Positions 44,232-52,550 of a stretch of 64,000 bases of DNA are shown in pieces. Both the position numbers and the translations under genes were made by a program. The DNA comes from Tidjanibacter sp. (lineage in GTDB: Bacteria > Bacteroidota > Bacteroidia > Bacteroidales > Rikenellaceae), in assembly GCA_017936605.1 (NCBI GenBank), contig JAGBFH010000018.1, positions 124,001-188,000 on the forward strand, in the 5' to 3' direction. Numbering within the stretch: position 1 is the stretch's first letter; the number at the start of each line of letters is the position of its first letter. The notes under the pieces are model-generated. The model saw nothing but the letters and a program-made list of their open reading frames with translations, was not told where the DNA came from and searched no databases.

Positions 44232-44621
44232 ATGAGCGAAGGACTATATAGACTAACGAAGGCCGAGAGGTTGTGTGGCAAGGCCGCCAACGGGCTCTTC
44301 GCAGGAAGCAAAAGCGGTTTTGCCTTCCCCTATCGCTACATCTTCAAGACACGCCCCGCCACCGAGGAGGACCAAGCCCAGGTGTCGGTGCTCTTTGTGG
44401 TCCCCAAGCGCAACATCAAACGAGCCGTTGGGCGCAACCTGCTCAAACGCCGCACCCGCGAGGCCTACCGCCTTCAGAAGCTACCGCTCCTCGAGAAGGC
44501 CGCACGCAAGGGGCTGCATATTGACATAGGTCTGATTTACAGCACCAAAGAGATTCTTGACTATACCCCAATCAGAGATGCAGTCGGAGGGATTCTGGAA
44601 AAGATTTCGGGCAGGTTGTAG
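44232..44621 (+). CDS. rnpA: Ribonuclease P protein component
   Basis: 129 residues with [10 protein letters not shown] at the start and the RNR signature region [25 protein letters not shown]. It binds the catalytic RNase P RNA for 5' tRNA processing. The 3' end overlaps yidD by 44 bases. In many bacteria rpmH precedes it; here rpmH is 12 kb away. Confidence 0.95.
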   Translation: MSEGLYRLTKAERLCGKAANGLFAGSKSGFAFPYRYIFKTRPATEEDQAQVSVLFVVPKRNIKRAVGRNLLKRRTREAYRLQKLPLLEKAARKGLHIDIGLIYSTKEILDYTPIRDAVGGILEKISGRL

Positions 44622-44841
44622 GTGGCTCCTGAGCGCCCCCTTTGTGGCCCTTGTGCGCTTCTACCAAGTGTGTCTGTCGCCCCTGAAGCCCCACCCGACT
44701 TGCAGGTTCACCCCCACCTGTTCGCAATACGCCATCGAGGCGCTCAAGAAGTATGGGCCCCTGAAGGGCGGCTGGCTCGCCCTAAGGCGCATACTGCGCT
44801 GTCACCCCTGGGGAGGAAGTGGCTACGACCCCGTACCATAA
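44578..44841 (+). CDS. yidD: Membrane insertion efficiency factor YidD
   Basis: 87 residues from the ATG at 44578 ([10 protein letters not shown]); a TTG at 44557 is the only alternative. It has the family signature [57 protein letters not shown]. It aids YidC-dependent membrane insertion. It overlaps rnpA and ends the operon before a terminator. Confidence 0.93.
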   Translation: MQSEGFWKRFRAGCRWLLSAPFVALVRFYQVCLSPLKPHPTCRFTPTCSQYAIEALKKYGPLKGGWLALRRILRCHPWGGSGYDPVP

Positions 44842-44854
44842 CGACAAAAATAAT

Positions 44855-44890
44855 AACGGCACCCAAAAGCAGAGGGTGCCGTTGTTGTTA
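44855..44890. terminator. Terminator between yidD and PAP2 genes
   Basis: AACGGCACCC (44855-44864) pairs with GGGTGCCGTT (44874-44883), then GTTGTT. It may serve both converging genes. Confidence 0.75.
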
Positions 44891-44901
44891 CTCTATTTTG
44901 C

Positions 44902-45498
44902 TTACCTATTGAGCCCTTTGACTCTTTCGAGCCACGGGATTCGGCGCATAAACCACACGAGCGTGAAGCCCACAAGCGCACCCAGCAGCCACCCAAAGAG
45001 CACCTGCGAGAGGAAGTGTACGCCCAGGTAGATGCGCGAGTAGCCCACCAAAACCACCCACAGTGCCATCCAGCGCCAGTAGTGCTTCGAGGAGCCGAGG
45101 GCCCCGAGCCCCACAACGAGGAAGATGGACATCGTCGTTGCGGCGTGTGCCGAGATGGTGCCGTAGCGGCCGAAGATGCAGTTCTCGCCCCTGATGGGGT
45201 CCCACACATAGTGGAGATACTCCTTGACCCCCTCCACGCGGTTGGGGCGCAACATCTGGAATCCCTCTTTGAAAAAGTTGCATATCTGGTCGCTGAGTCC
45301 CACGCCGAGGACTACCGTCAGCAGGATGACGACCATATAGCGCCATCCCCACTTGCGGGCCACAAGCCACAGCAGCAGGAGGTAGAGGGGCGCCCACGCG
45401 AGTTTCTCGGAGGCAAACCACATTAGGCGGTCCAGAAGGAGTCCGCCATCGAAGTTCAGCAGGAGTGTAGCACTTCGATCAAGGCTCTGCAATGTCAT
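44902..45498 (-). CDS. PAP2-family membrane phosphatase with altered third motif
   Basis: 198 residues, five to six spans. PAP2 motif 1 KEGFQMLRP, motif 2 SAHAAT (usual PSGH), motif 3 SRIYLGVHFLSQV, where the usual Asp after the catalytic His (HxxxD) is Gln. The catalytic His residues remain. The family removes phosphate from lipid pyrophosphates such as undecaprenyl-PP. The Gln change may alter activity. It is separate from its neighbours on the same strand (59 bases to the YugP gene). Confidence 0.85.
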   Translation of the reverse strand: MTLQSLDRSATLLLNFDGGLLLDRLMWFASEKLAWAPLYLLLLWLVARKWGWRYMVVILLTVVLGVGLSDQICNFFKEGFQMLRPNRVEGVKEYLHYVWDPIRGENCIFGRYGTISAHAATTMSIFLVVGLGALGSSKHYWRWMALWVVLVGYSRIYLGVHFLSQVLFGWLLGALVGFTLVWFMRRIPWLERVKGLNR

Positions 45499-45557
45499 CG
45501 TTCGGTCTGTTTGGGTCTGTTTGGGTTATACTCGGCCACTACCGCCAAAGGGGGGGG

Positions 45558-46238
45558 CTAATCGTTATCTCGTGCGAAGCCGAGGTAGTAGAGCAGCGTT
45601 GCTATGGCACTGAGGGCTGCCACCAGGTAGGTGCGGGCGGCCCAGCGGAGCGAGGTGCGGGCTCCGGCCATCTGTGCGGGCTGGAGTGTGCCGCTACTCT
45701 CGAGCCACACCAGCGCCCTCTGCGAGGCGTTGTACTCCACAGGGAGCGTCACAACGGCAAAGAGGGCCGAGGCTGCAATGGTCGCAATGCCCACCCAGAA
45801 GATTACGGGAAAACTCTCTATCAGGATGATACCCAGAATGATAATCCAAGTGGAGATGCTCGAGGAGAACTGAATCAGTGGCACCAGAGCCGAGCGCAGG
45901 CGCAAGGGGGCATAGCCGTAGGAGTGCTGCACAGCGTGGCCGCACTCGTGGGCAGCAACTGCCGCTGCCGCAATAGAGCAACTGCCGTAGACGCTCTCGG
46001 AGAGATTCACGGTGCGGGTTGCGGGGTTGTAGTGGTCCGAGAGGTGGCCGCGGGTCGAAACGACCTTCACATCCATAATGCCGTGGTCGCGCAACATACG
46101 CTCGGCAACCTCACGACCTGTGAGGCCCGCGCCAAAGGGCACACGCGAATACTTCCTAAAGACCGACTGCAAGCGTGCCTGAACTATCATTCCCACTACA
46201 GCAATGATAATCAGCAACAAATACGAAAAATCTATCAT
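45558..46238 (-). CDS. YugP-type zinc metallopeptidase
   Basis: 226 residues: N-terminal span, zinc motif AAHECGHAVQH at about 113-123, then three further hydrophobic segments (ISTWIIILGIILIESFPVIFWVG, IATIAASALFAVVTLPVEYNAS, YLVAALSAIATLLYYLGFA). It matches the membrane-bound neutral zinc metallopeptidase family of B. subtilis YugP. Substrate unknown. Confidence 0.9.
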   Translation of the reverse strand: MIDFSYLLLIIIAVVGMIVQARLQSVFRKYSRVPFGAGLTGREVAERMLRDHGIMDVKVVSTRGHLSDHYNPATRTVNLSESVYGSCSIAAAAVAAHECGHAVQHSYGYAPLRLRSALVPLIQFSSSISTWIIILGIILIESFPVIFWVGIATIAASALFAVVTLPVEYNASQRALVWLESSGTLQPAQMAGARTSLRWAARTYLVAALSAIATLLYYLGFARDND

Positions 46239-46320
46239 CTTTTTATACTGTGTTATGGTTCTTCCGCTCCCACGATTGGGAGTGGTATCTATACCTCAAA
46301 CGCAAATGTGGCGCTCCGTA

Positions 46321-47082
46321 TTATTCGAGGAACTTATAATATGAGTCGGCCTGTGCGGTGGGGGTGAGGACAATCTCGCTGATGTTCACATGGGCGGGCT
46401 GTGTCGCGGCCCACACGATGGCCTCGGCCACATCGGCTCCCGTCAGGGGTACAAGTCCCTTGTAGACACCATCGGCACGCTCCCTATCGCCGTGGAACCT
46501 TACGACCGAAAACTCCGTTTCGACCATACCGGGGCGTATCTCGGTCACACGGATGCGGTGGCGCAGCAAGTCGATGCGCATACCGTGGCTCAGGGCGTGT
46601 ACGGCGTGCTTGGTGGCACAGTAGACATTGCCGTTCTCGTAGACCTGAGTGCCCGCTGTGGAGCCGAGGTTGATGATATGGCCACCCTTGCCCCTCTTAA
46701 TCATTCGATTTGCAACCGCACGGGTGATATATAAGAGGCCCTTGACATTGGTGTCTATCATTGCGTTCCAGTCGGCCACCTCGCCCTCGTTGATATGCTC
46801 CAAGCCCGAGGCGAGGCCCGCATTGTTCACGAGGATGTCGATGTCGGCGAACTTCTCGGGCAGAGCCTCGAGAGCCGCCTCGCACATTGCGCGCTCCCTC
46901 ACATCGAACGAGGCTACATATACCTCGGCGCCGTATTGTTCTTTGAGTTCGGCCTTAAGCGCAGCCAAACGCTCGCTCCTTCGACCCGTTATGATAAGTC
47001 TGAAACCCTCTTCGGCGAAGGCTCTTGCGGTGGCCTCGCCTATGCCCGAGGTCGCACCGGTTACTAAAACTACTCCTTTCAT
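46321..47082 (-). CDS. SDR-family NAD(P)-dependent oxidoreductase
   Basis: 253 residues, Rossmann fold with VTGATSGIGEATARAFA, NNAG at about 87-90, catalytic Ser in NLGSTAGTQVYENG and YCATK at the YxxxK position. It is close to the YdfG-type group that oxidises 3-hydroxy acids such as serine or 3-hydroxypropionate. The exact substrate is not certain. It is divergent from the FtsX-type permease gene. Confidence 0.9.
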   Translation of the reverse strand: MKGVVLVTGATSGIGEATARAFAEEGFRLIITGRRSERLAALKAELKEQYGAEVYVASFDVRERAMCEAALEALPEKFADIDILVNNAGLASGLEHINEGEVADWNAMIDTNVKGLLYITRAVANRMIKRGKGGHIINLGSTAGTQVYENGNVYCATKHAVHALSHGMRIDLLRHRIRVTEIRPGMVETEFSVVRFHGDRERADGVYKGLVPLTGADVAEAIVWAATQPAHVNISEIVLTPTAQADSYYKFLE

Positions 47083-47128
47083 AGCTGTTCTTTTGGTTAT
47101 TTATGTGGTAAATATACCGATTTTTTTG

Positions 47129-47136
47129 TACTTTTG
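47129..47136 (+). promoter_or_regulatory. -7 box for the FtsX/LolCE-type permease gene
   Basis: TACTTTTG, 21 bases before the ATG. This also argues against the earlier TTG at 47134 as start. Confidence 0.6.
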
Positions 47137-47157
47137 AGCCTCGAGAGGCATAAAAAG

Positions 47158-48402
47158 ATGACAAAAGAGCGAGTAGACCTATTTTTGGCTCGGAGAATAT
47201 CCTCCGACAAGGGGCACCGAAGCGGCGCAATGATTGGTATTGCGAGGATTTCGGTGGCCATCTGTGTGGCCGTTATGCTGGTGGCCGTCGCTGTCATCGT
47301 GGGCTTCAAGCACGAACTACGGGCCAAACTGACGGGTATGGACTCCCACATCACCATCAACTCGGTGCGTCAGAGCAGCAATGCCCAAGTGGAGCCCCTT
47401 GTGCGCAATGCGGATTTCGAGGAGCGCATCTCCACCTTCCCCGGCTTCCGCTTGCTCTCGACCTTCGCCACCCACAGCGGCATCGTACGCTTCGGGGGGC
47501 AGATGCAGGGCGTACACCTGAGGGGTGTGGACCAGGCCTACGACTCCCTCTTTCTGGCCGCCAACCTCACCGATGGCACCCTCCCCCGCGTGGGCACCGC
47601 CGAGCGCAAAAAAGACCTCCTCATCTCGGCCACGCTGGCGGGGAAGTTGGATGTGAAGGTGGGCGACAAGGTGGAGTTCATCTTCAGCTCCCCCTCGAGC
47701 CCCGTAAGGCGTGATAGCTACCGCGTCTGCGGTATCTACTCCTCGGGGATGGCCTCGCTCGAAGAGGGCCTCACAATCACCGACATACGCAATGTGCAGC
47801 GACTGCTGGGCTGGGAGGAGAATCAGGTGACGGGCTACAAGATTATGGCCGAAGAGTTCGAGGGCTCCTACGAACTTTGTGAGCTCATCAGGGCCGAGGC
47901 CTACCTTGCAGGTGGCGCACAGATGTGGCGCACAGCCCACCTCTACGACAACTATCCCCAGATTTTCGACTGGCTCTCGACACACGACATAAACGGTCTG
48001 GTCATCATCGTTATTATGGTCATCGTGGCCCTCCTGAATATGATGACAGCCCTCCTGATTATCGTCTTTGAGCGCATCAGAATGATTGGCACCCTCAAGG
48101 CGCTCGGTATGCGTAATAGCGTGGTACAGAGGGTCTTTCTCTGGTGCAGCCTTAGGGTGATACTCTCGGGCCTGCTGTGGGGCAACCTGCTGGGCGGCGG
48201 CCTGCTGCTGATACAACACCTCACCGGAGCCATCCGCCTCGACCCCGAGGCCTACCTCATCAGCGAGGTGCCCGTGGCCTTCGACTGGCTGTGGTGGGGC
48301 GCAATCGACATCGTCATCCCGCTGGTCATCCTCGGCCTGCTCACCATCCCCGTGGCCATCACCTCGCGCATAAAACCCGACCAAACGCTGAAGTACCAGT
48401 AA
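47158..48402 (+). CDS. FtsX/LolCE-type ABC transporter permease
   Basis: 414 residues from MTKERVDLFLARRI. Four-span MacB/FtsX topology: span 1 (VAICVAVMLVAVAVIVGF), a large periplasmic domain (about 45-280), then three C-terminal spans (LVIIVIMVIVALLNMMTALLII; the pair after WGNLLGGGLLL; IVIPLVILGLLTIPVAI). The ERIRMIGTLKALGM motif is the ATPase-coupling region. It is LolC/E-like, so it may release lipoproteins for outer membrane transport. No ATPase is adjacent. Confidence 0.88.
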   Translation: MTKERVDLFLARRISSDKGHRSGAMIGIARISVAICVAVMLVAVAVIVGFKHELRAKLTGMDSHITINSVRQSSNAQVEPLVRNADFEERISTFPGFRLLSTFATHSGIVRFGGQMQGVHLRGVDQAYDSLFLAANLTDGTLPRVGTAERKKDLLISATLAGKLDVKVGDKVEFIFSSPSSPVRRDSYRVCGIYSSGMASLEEGLTITDIRNVQRLLGWEENQVTGYKIMAEEFEGSYELCELIRAEAYLAGGAQMWRTAHLYDNYPQIFDWLSTHDINGLVIIVIMVIVALLNMMTALLIIVFERIRMIGTLKALGMRNSVVQRVFLWCSLRVILSGLLWGNLLGGGLLLIQHLTGAIRLDPEAYLISEVPVAFDWLWWGAIDIVIPLVILGLLTIPVAITSRIKPDQTLKYQ

Positions 48403-48403
48403 G

Positions 48404-48490
48404 TGGACAATTGAAAATTGACAATTGACAATTATTTTAAAGACCTTAAAGACCTTAAAGACCTTAAGGACCTTATTGAAATCCCCATCT
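48404..48490. repeat. 7-bp repeats and 9-bp array after the permease
   Basis: CAATTGAAAATTGACAATT repeats then AAAGACCTT x3, AAGGACCTT (48436-48476). Confidence 0.8.
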
Positions 48491-48568
48491 AAGTTAGAAA
48501 GGGCCAAAAGGCAACTGATAACTGCAAAAAAGCTGACAGCTGAATGCTAATAGCAAAAAAACAAAAAT

Positions 48569-49063
48569 ATGAGAACAAAATTTCTTTATGCGCCGATGAG
48601 GCTGCTTGTGATGGTGGGAGCGATGCTCCTGCTGTGTGGCTGCAACATCATCTCCAAGGATGACTTCGTATTCCACGGAGCCAAAATTATCAGTATGAAT
48701 CTCACCGAGGGTGCCCGGGTGGAGATGGTCATCGAGAACAAGTCGCCATTCAAGGTGACGGTTGTTGGTGGCGAGCTTACGGCCGACATCAAAGGTGACA
48801 TCATCGGCAGCGTCTATATGCGTGAGCCTGTGGTACTTCCTCGCAAGTCGACAACCACAGTGATGGTGGATGTGGGCTTCAAGTTCTCGAACCCTATGGC
48901 AGCACTCAGGGCCCTCAAATCCCTCACCTCCGACACCGAACAGATAACCATCTCGGGCTATGGCGAGGGCAAGATATGGTTCCTTCGCAAGCGTTTTGAA
49001 CGCACCAATGTGCCGATTTCAAAATTTATTACTATATTTGGCAGTCCTACAGATTACTTTTAA
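48569..49063 (+). CDS. LEA-like small lipoprotein
   Basis: 164 residues, lipobox in LLLCGC (Cys25). The mature part is a single Ig-like beta-sandwich with the pattern of LEA type 2 proteins (ISMNLTEGARVEMVIENKSPFKVTVVGGELTADIKGDIIGSVYMREPVVLPRKSTTTV). Likely periplasmic or outer-membrane; function unknown. It lies 14 bases upstream of the SPOR-type gene. Confidence 0.75.
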   Translation: MRTKFLYAPMRLLVMVGAMLLLCGCNIISKDDFVFHGAKIISMNLTEGARVEMVIENKSPFKVTVVGGELTADIKGDIIGSVYMREPVVLPRKSTTTVMVDVGFKFSNPMAALRALKSLTSDTEQITISGYGEGKIWFLRKRFERTNVPISKFITIFGSPTDYF

Positions 49064-49077
49064 CTAATTAGAACAGA

Positions 49078-49866
49078 ATGCAAAGGCGTTTTTACATACT
49101 TCTCCTTGTGGCACTCTTCGCCTCGTTGGTTGGCGCGAGTGCACAGCAGCGCGATGCCGCCACCGTCAGAAGACTTCAGAAAACCGACGAGGTCAACGGA
49201 GCCTCCAGCACCATCTATGTCCACCCCGACGCTCGCATCGCAGCAGACGGCTACTACTCCAGTACCCCACGCCGCACCGCCTTCAAGGGTTTCCGCGTGC
49301 GCATCTACACAGGTAGCAACCAGAAGGCTCGCCGCGAGGCCGAGAAGACCATTGAGGGCTTCCGCAAACGCTTCTCCGAGCCCGTCTACTACAGCTATGT
49401 GAACCCCAATTTCCAGGTGACCTGTGGCAACTTCCTCTCCATCGAGGATGCGCTCATCTTCCTGAGAAAGGCCGTCAAGGTCTACCCCAAGGCCCACATT
49501 GTGGCGTGTGAGATTCCAGCCAACACCTTCGTTCGCACCACCCCTGCAAGCATCAAGGCCGCAGCTCGTAAGGAGATTGTTATGGAGGAGAACGACCCGG
49601 GCTACGATATGCTTATGAGCGATGAGGACCTGGCAGACGACCCCGAGATGGCCGCCGCACTGGCCAAGGAGAAGGAGCTGATGGCCAACACCATAGAGTT
49701 CCTCCCCAGCAGGGCGCTTCTCCAGCAGGTGGAGGGTGAGAATAATGCAACCGAGGTTGAGAGTAGCAGTAACGAGATTACTGAGGCCATTGAGGCCGTC
49801 AATGCAGAGGCCGTAGCAGAGGCCGCCGAGGCCGAGGCAAGAGCCGCCGCTATGGACAGCGAGTAG
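49078..49866 (+). CDS. SPOR-domain-like envelope protein
   Basis: 262 residues: signal peptide (FYILLLVALFASLVGASAQ), then at about 68-140 a SPOR-like fold (FKGFRVRIYTGSNQKARREAEKTIEGFRKRFSEPVYYSYVNPNFQVTCGNFLSIEDALIFLRKAVKVYPKAHIVAC). The C-terminal 110 residues are acidic and Ala/Glu-rich. SPOR domains bind denuded peptidoglycan at division sites. Co-transcribed with the LEA-like lipoprotein. Confidence 0.82.
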   Translation: MQRRFYILLLVALFASLVGASAQQRDAATVRRLQKTDEVNGASSTIYVHPDARIAADGYYSSTPRRTAFKGFRVRIYTGSNQKARREAEKTIEGFRKRFSEPVYYSYVNPNFQVTCGNFLSIEDALIFLRKAVKVYPKAHIVACEIPANTFVRTTPASIKAAARKEIVMEENDPGYDMLMSDEDLADDPEMAAALAKEKELMANTIEFLPSRALLQQVEGENNATEVESSSNEITEAIEAVNAEAVAEAAEAEARAAAMDSE

Positions 49867-49898
49867 GGTTTTCCCACACACATAACAGCACACAAAAC

Positions 49899-49930
49899 AA
49901 GGGCCGTTGCACACCGCAACGGCCCTTTTC
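49899..49930. terminator. Bidirectional terminator between SPOR gene and dxs
   Basis: AAGGGCCGTTGC (49899-49910) pairs with GCAACGGCCCTT (49916-49927), with T run on one side and A run on the other. Confidence 0.85.
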
Positions 49931-49945
49931 TATTGTAGTCTGCTG

Positions 49946-51808
49946 TTACTCTTTCACCAGAGAGAGTATTGCCCTCTCGATGCCCTCTGCATCGTAGCCA
50001 CAGAGGCTCTTGAGCTGGGCTACGGTGCCGTGCTCCACAAACCTATCGTCTATGCCGAGGCGCACGATGCGAGGGGCAAAGCCCTTGTCGGCCATCCAGT
50101 CGGCCACAGCACTGCCCACGCCACCGCTGAGCACACCATCCTCGACGGTCACAACCCTCTGGAAGTTGGCAGCCACATAGCCGAGCATCTCCTCATCGAG
50201 GGGTTTGGCCCAGCGGAGGTCTATGTGGCACACCGACACACCCTCGGCGGCGCACCTCTCTGCTGCCACAGCTCCATCCGTGGCCGTATGACCGAGCGTC
50301 AGCAGAGCCACATCGCGGCCCTCCCTCAGAACCTCGGCTTTGCCGATGGCCAGTTCTTTCATTGGGCCCTCCTCCACGCCCGCCGCACGCCCGCGCGGAT
50401 AGCGAATCACAAAGGGGCCCTCGCCACGATAGGCGGTGAACATCATATCTCGGAGCTCCTGCTCGTTGCGGGGAGCGGCAATCTTCAGATTGGGGATGGG
50501 ACGCATATAGGCGATGTCAAACTCGCCGTGGTGGGTAGCACCATCCTCGCCCACAAGTCCTGCCCTGTCGAGGCAGAAGATGGTGTGGAGATTCTGGAGC
50601 GCAACATCGTGAATGACATTATCATAGGCCCTCTGCATAAATGAGGAGTAGATGGCACAGAAGGGTATCATACCCCCCGCTGCCAGTCCTGCCGAGAAGG
50701 TCACAGCGTGTCCCTCGGCAATGCCCACATCGAAGACCCTCTCGGGTTTGGCCGCCTGGAGGATGTTCATCGATGAGCCCGTAGCCATAGCGGGGGTTAC
50801 ACCCACCACCCTCTCGTCCTGCTCGGCAAGCTCCAGCAGGGCGCGACCAAAGACATACTGGTACTTTGCGGGGCCGCCTCCCGAGGGCTCTCGCTGGCCC
50901 GTTGCGGGGTCGAACTTGCCCGGGGAGTGCCATACGGCGGGGTCGCCCTTCTCGGCGGGCTCGTAGCCCTTGCCCTTGATGGTCATTGCGTGCAGCAGTT
51001 TGGGGCCCTCAATCTCGCGGAGGGAGCGAAGTGTGCGCACAAGCGTCACCACATCGTGGCCATTGGTGGGGCCGAAGTAGCGGAAGTCCATACTCTCGAA
51101 GAGGTTGCTCTGGCGCAACAGGTAGCGCTTCAGGGAGTGGGTCGTATGTTGTAGCAGAGAGCGCAGGCGGGGCGAGAAGTGGAGCCCTCGCCACATCTTA
51201 CGCTTCATAGCATTGTAGCGCCTCGAGGAGGTTATGCGCAGCAGGTGCTTCTTGAGCGCACCCACATTGGTGTCGATACTCTGGCGGTTGTCGTTGAGAA
51301 TCACGAGGATGTTGGCCTGCGAAGCTCCCGCATTATTGAGGCCCTCAAAGGCCAGACCGCCCGTCATAGCACCATCGCCAATCACCGCAATCACACTCTT
51401 CTTCTCACCCCTCATAGCTGCCGCCTCGGCCATACCGTAGGCCGCCGAGATGGAGACCGACGAGTGGCCCGCACCAAACGAGTCGCCCTCCTCCATACGG
51501 GGAAAGCCGGCCAGACCACCGAGCGTGCGCTGCGAGGCGAAGGCCTCACGACGGCCGGTGATAATCTTGTGGGCATAGGCCTGATGGCCCACATCCCAGA
51601 CGATGCTGTCGGTGGGGAAGTCGAAGACATAATGGATGGCCACGGCCAGCTCCACAGCTCCGAGGCTCGAGGAGAGGTGCCCTGGGTTGGAGGCACAACA
51701 CCTTACAATGTAGTCCCTCAACTCGGCGCAATAGTCCGCGAGCTCGGTGAGTTTCAGCCCCTTGAGCTCGGCAGGCGAATTGACCCTGTCGAGGTACTGG
51801 TATGCCAT
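49946..51808 (-). CDS. dxs: 1-deoxy-D-xylulose-5-phosphate synthase
   Basis: 620 residues from MAYQYLDRVNSPAELK, the usual start for the family. An ATG eight codons upstream (51832) sits where transcription should begin, so it could serve only as a leaderless start. TPP-binding motif GDGAMTGGLAFEGLNN, substrate motifs DVGHQAYAHKIITGR and IYSSFMQRAYDNVIHDVALQ, and the transketolase C domain (ALLTLGHTATDGA). First step of the MEP isoprenoid pathway. Confidence 0.95.
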   Translation of the reverse strand: MAYQYLDRVNSPAELKGLKLTELADYCAELRDYIVRCCASNPGHLSSSLGAVELAVAIHYVFDFPTDSIVWDVGHQAYAHKIITGRREAFASQRTLGGLAGFPRMEEGDSFGAGHSSVSISAAYGMAEAAAMRGEKKSVIAVIGDGAMTGGLAFEGLNNAGASQANILVILNDNRQSIDTNVGALKKHLLRITSSRRYNAMKRKMWRGLHFSPRLRSLLQHTTHSLKRYLLRQSNLFESMDFRYFGPTNGHDVVTLVRTLRSLREIEGPKLLHAMTIKGKGYEPAEKGDPAVWHSPGKFDPATGQREPSGGGPAKYQYVFGRALLELAEQDERVVGVTPAMATGSSMNILQAAKPERVFDVGIAEGHAVTFSAGLAAGGMIPFCAIYSSFMQRAYDNVIHDVALQNLHTIFCLDRAGLVGEDGATHHGEFDIAYMRPIPNLKIAAPRNEQELRDMMFTAYRGEGPFVIRYPRGRAAGVEEGPMKELAIGKAEVLREGRDVALLTLGHTATDGAVAAERCAAEGVSVCHIDLRWAKPLDEEMLGYVAANFQRVVTVEDGVLSGGVGSAVADWMADKGFAPRIVRLGIDDRFVEHGTVAQLKSLCGYDAEGIERAILSLVKE

Positions 51809-51838
51809 ATTATTCGAATTACCATCTGCCATATAGCG

Positions 51839-51846
51839 CAAAGATA
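51839..51846 (-). promoter_or_regulatory. -7 box for dxs
   Basis: Minus strand TATCTTTG, exact TAnnTTTG, about 31 bases upstream of the chosen ATG. Confidence 0.6.
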
Positions 51847-51852
51847 CAGATT

Positions 51853-51990
51853 AAAATTGACAATGGAAAATTGACAATGGAAAATTGAGGGATGGGAGGG
51901 ATGAGAGAGATGAGAGGGATGAGAGGGATGGGAGGGATGAGAGAGATGAGAGGAATGGGAGAAATGAGAGAGATGAGAGAGATGGGAGAA
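51853..51990. repeat. TTGACAATGG repeats and eleven GATGRGAGA 9-mers
   Basis: 14-bp alternating repeats at 51855-51886, then eleven 9-bp units of form GGGATGAGA / GAGATGAGA / GGGATGGGA at 51889-51987. The same 9-mer is seen at about 10036-10074 (other strand) and 33236-33267. Confidence 0.85.
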
Positions 51991-52004
51991 AGGGCCTCTC
52001 ACTA

Positions 52005-52250
52005 AATTCCCTAATTGCACTAAACTCCCTTTTGGCCATTTTTGCCCTTTTAGCCCTTTCGGCCCTTGCTATGCTCTCCACAGACCTCTCCCGCCTTCGG
52101 CACCCTCCCCTAACTTAGGGGAGGGAATTTAATAAGGTCTTTAAGGTCCTATGGGGCCTATAAGACTTATGGGACCCATAAGCCCTATAAGCCCTTTTGG
52201 CCCTTTTTGCCCTTTCGGCCCCTTTTCGCCCTTTCGGCCCTTTTTAACTC
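52005..52250. repeat. 9-bp arrays around palindrome copy P6
   Basis: Array CCCTTTTGGCCATTTTTG...(52008-52072), ACAGACCTCTCCCGCC box, palindrome at 52103-52125, then a long array (52136-52250) drifting from GGTCTTTAA through ATAAGACTTATGGGACC to GGCCCTTTT and GGCCCTTTC. Confidence 0.85.
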
Positions 52251-52257
52251 CTCCCCT

Positions 52258-52424
52258 ACGAACCGACGCCCGAAGCGAGAGCAGAGGCTGCTTGCAGACT
52301 ATGCCTCGCAAGAAGGAGGAAAAGCCGCCAAAGGCGGATTAAAGGGGAGGTTGGGAGGGGTGCTCGAAAATTGCGTGCGCGTCCTCGCGCACAGGGAGGG
52401 TCCGCGAAGCGGGGGAGAGGTCTG
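52258..52424. repeat. Bipartite hairpin repeat copy R3c and half palindrome unit
   Basis: Homologous in inverted orientation to 8341-8453. GCGAG...CTCGC and GCC-GCC-AAA-GGC-GGATTAAA parts. It is followed by a half unit of the palindrome family (GGGTCCGCGAAGCGGGGGAGAGG, given here as positions 52393-52416). Confidence 0.7.
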
Positions 52425-52490
52425 TTGTTAGTTATCAGTTGTCAGTCGACAGTCGTCGGTCGTCTGTCGTCTGTAGACGGTAGACAAAAA

Positions 52491-52523
52491 AGTTCGCAGG
52501 TATTAAAATTAATACCCACGAAC
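52491..52523. repeat. GTTCG...CGAAC hairpin repeat
   Basis: GTTCG-GGTATTAA arms pair with TTAATACC-CGAAC. Same family as 28027, 28213 and 56209. Confidence 0.8.
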
Positions 52524-52550
52524 AAAAACCACAAATCGTTTTATCAAAAT

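Noticed and set aside
51885..52118. Frame encoding Arg-Asp-Glu repeats (GRDERDERD)
   Set aside because: Translation of the GATGRGA 9-mer array and the palindrome; no gene signal.
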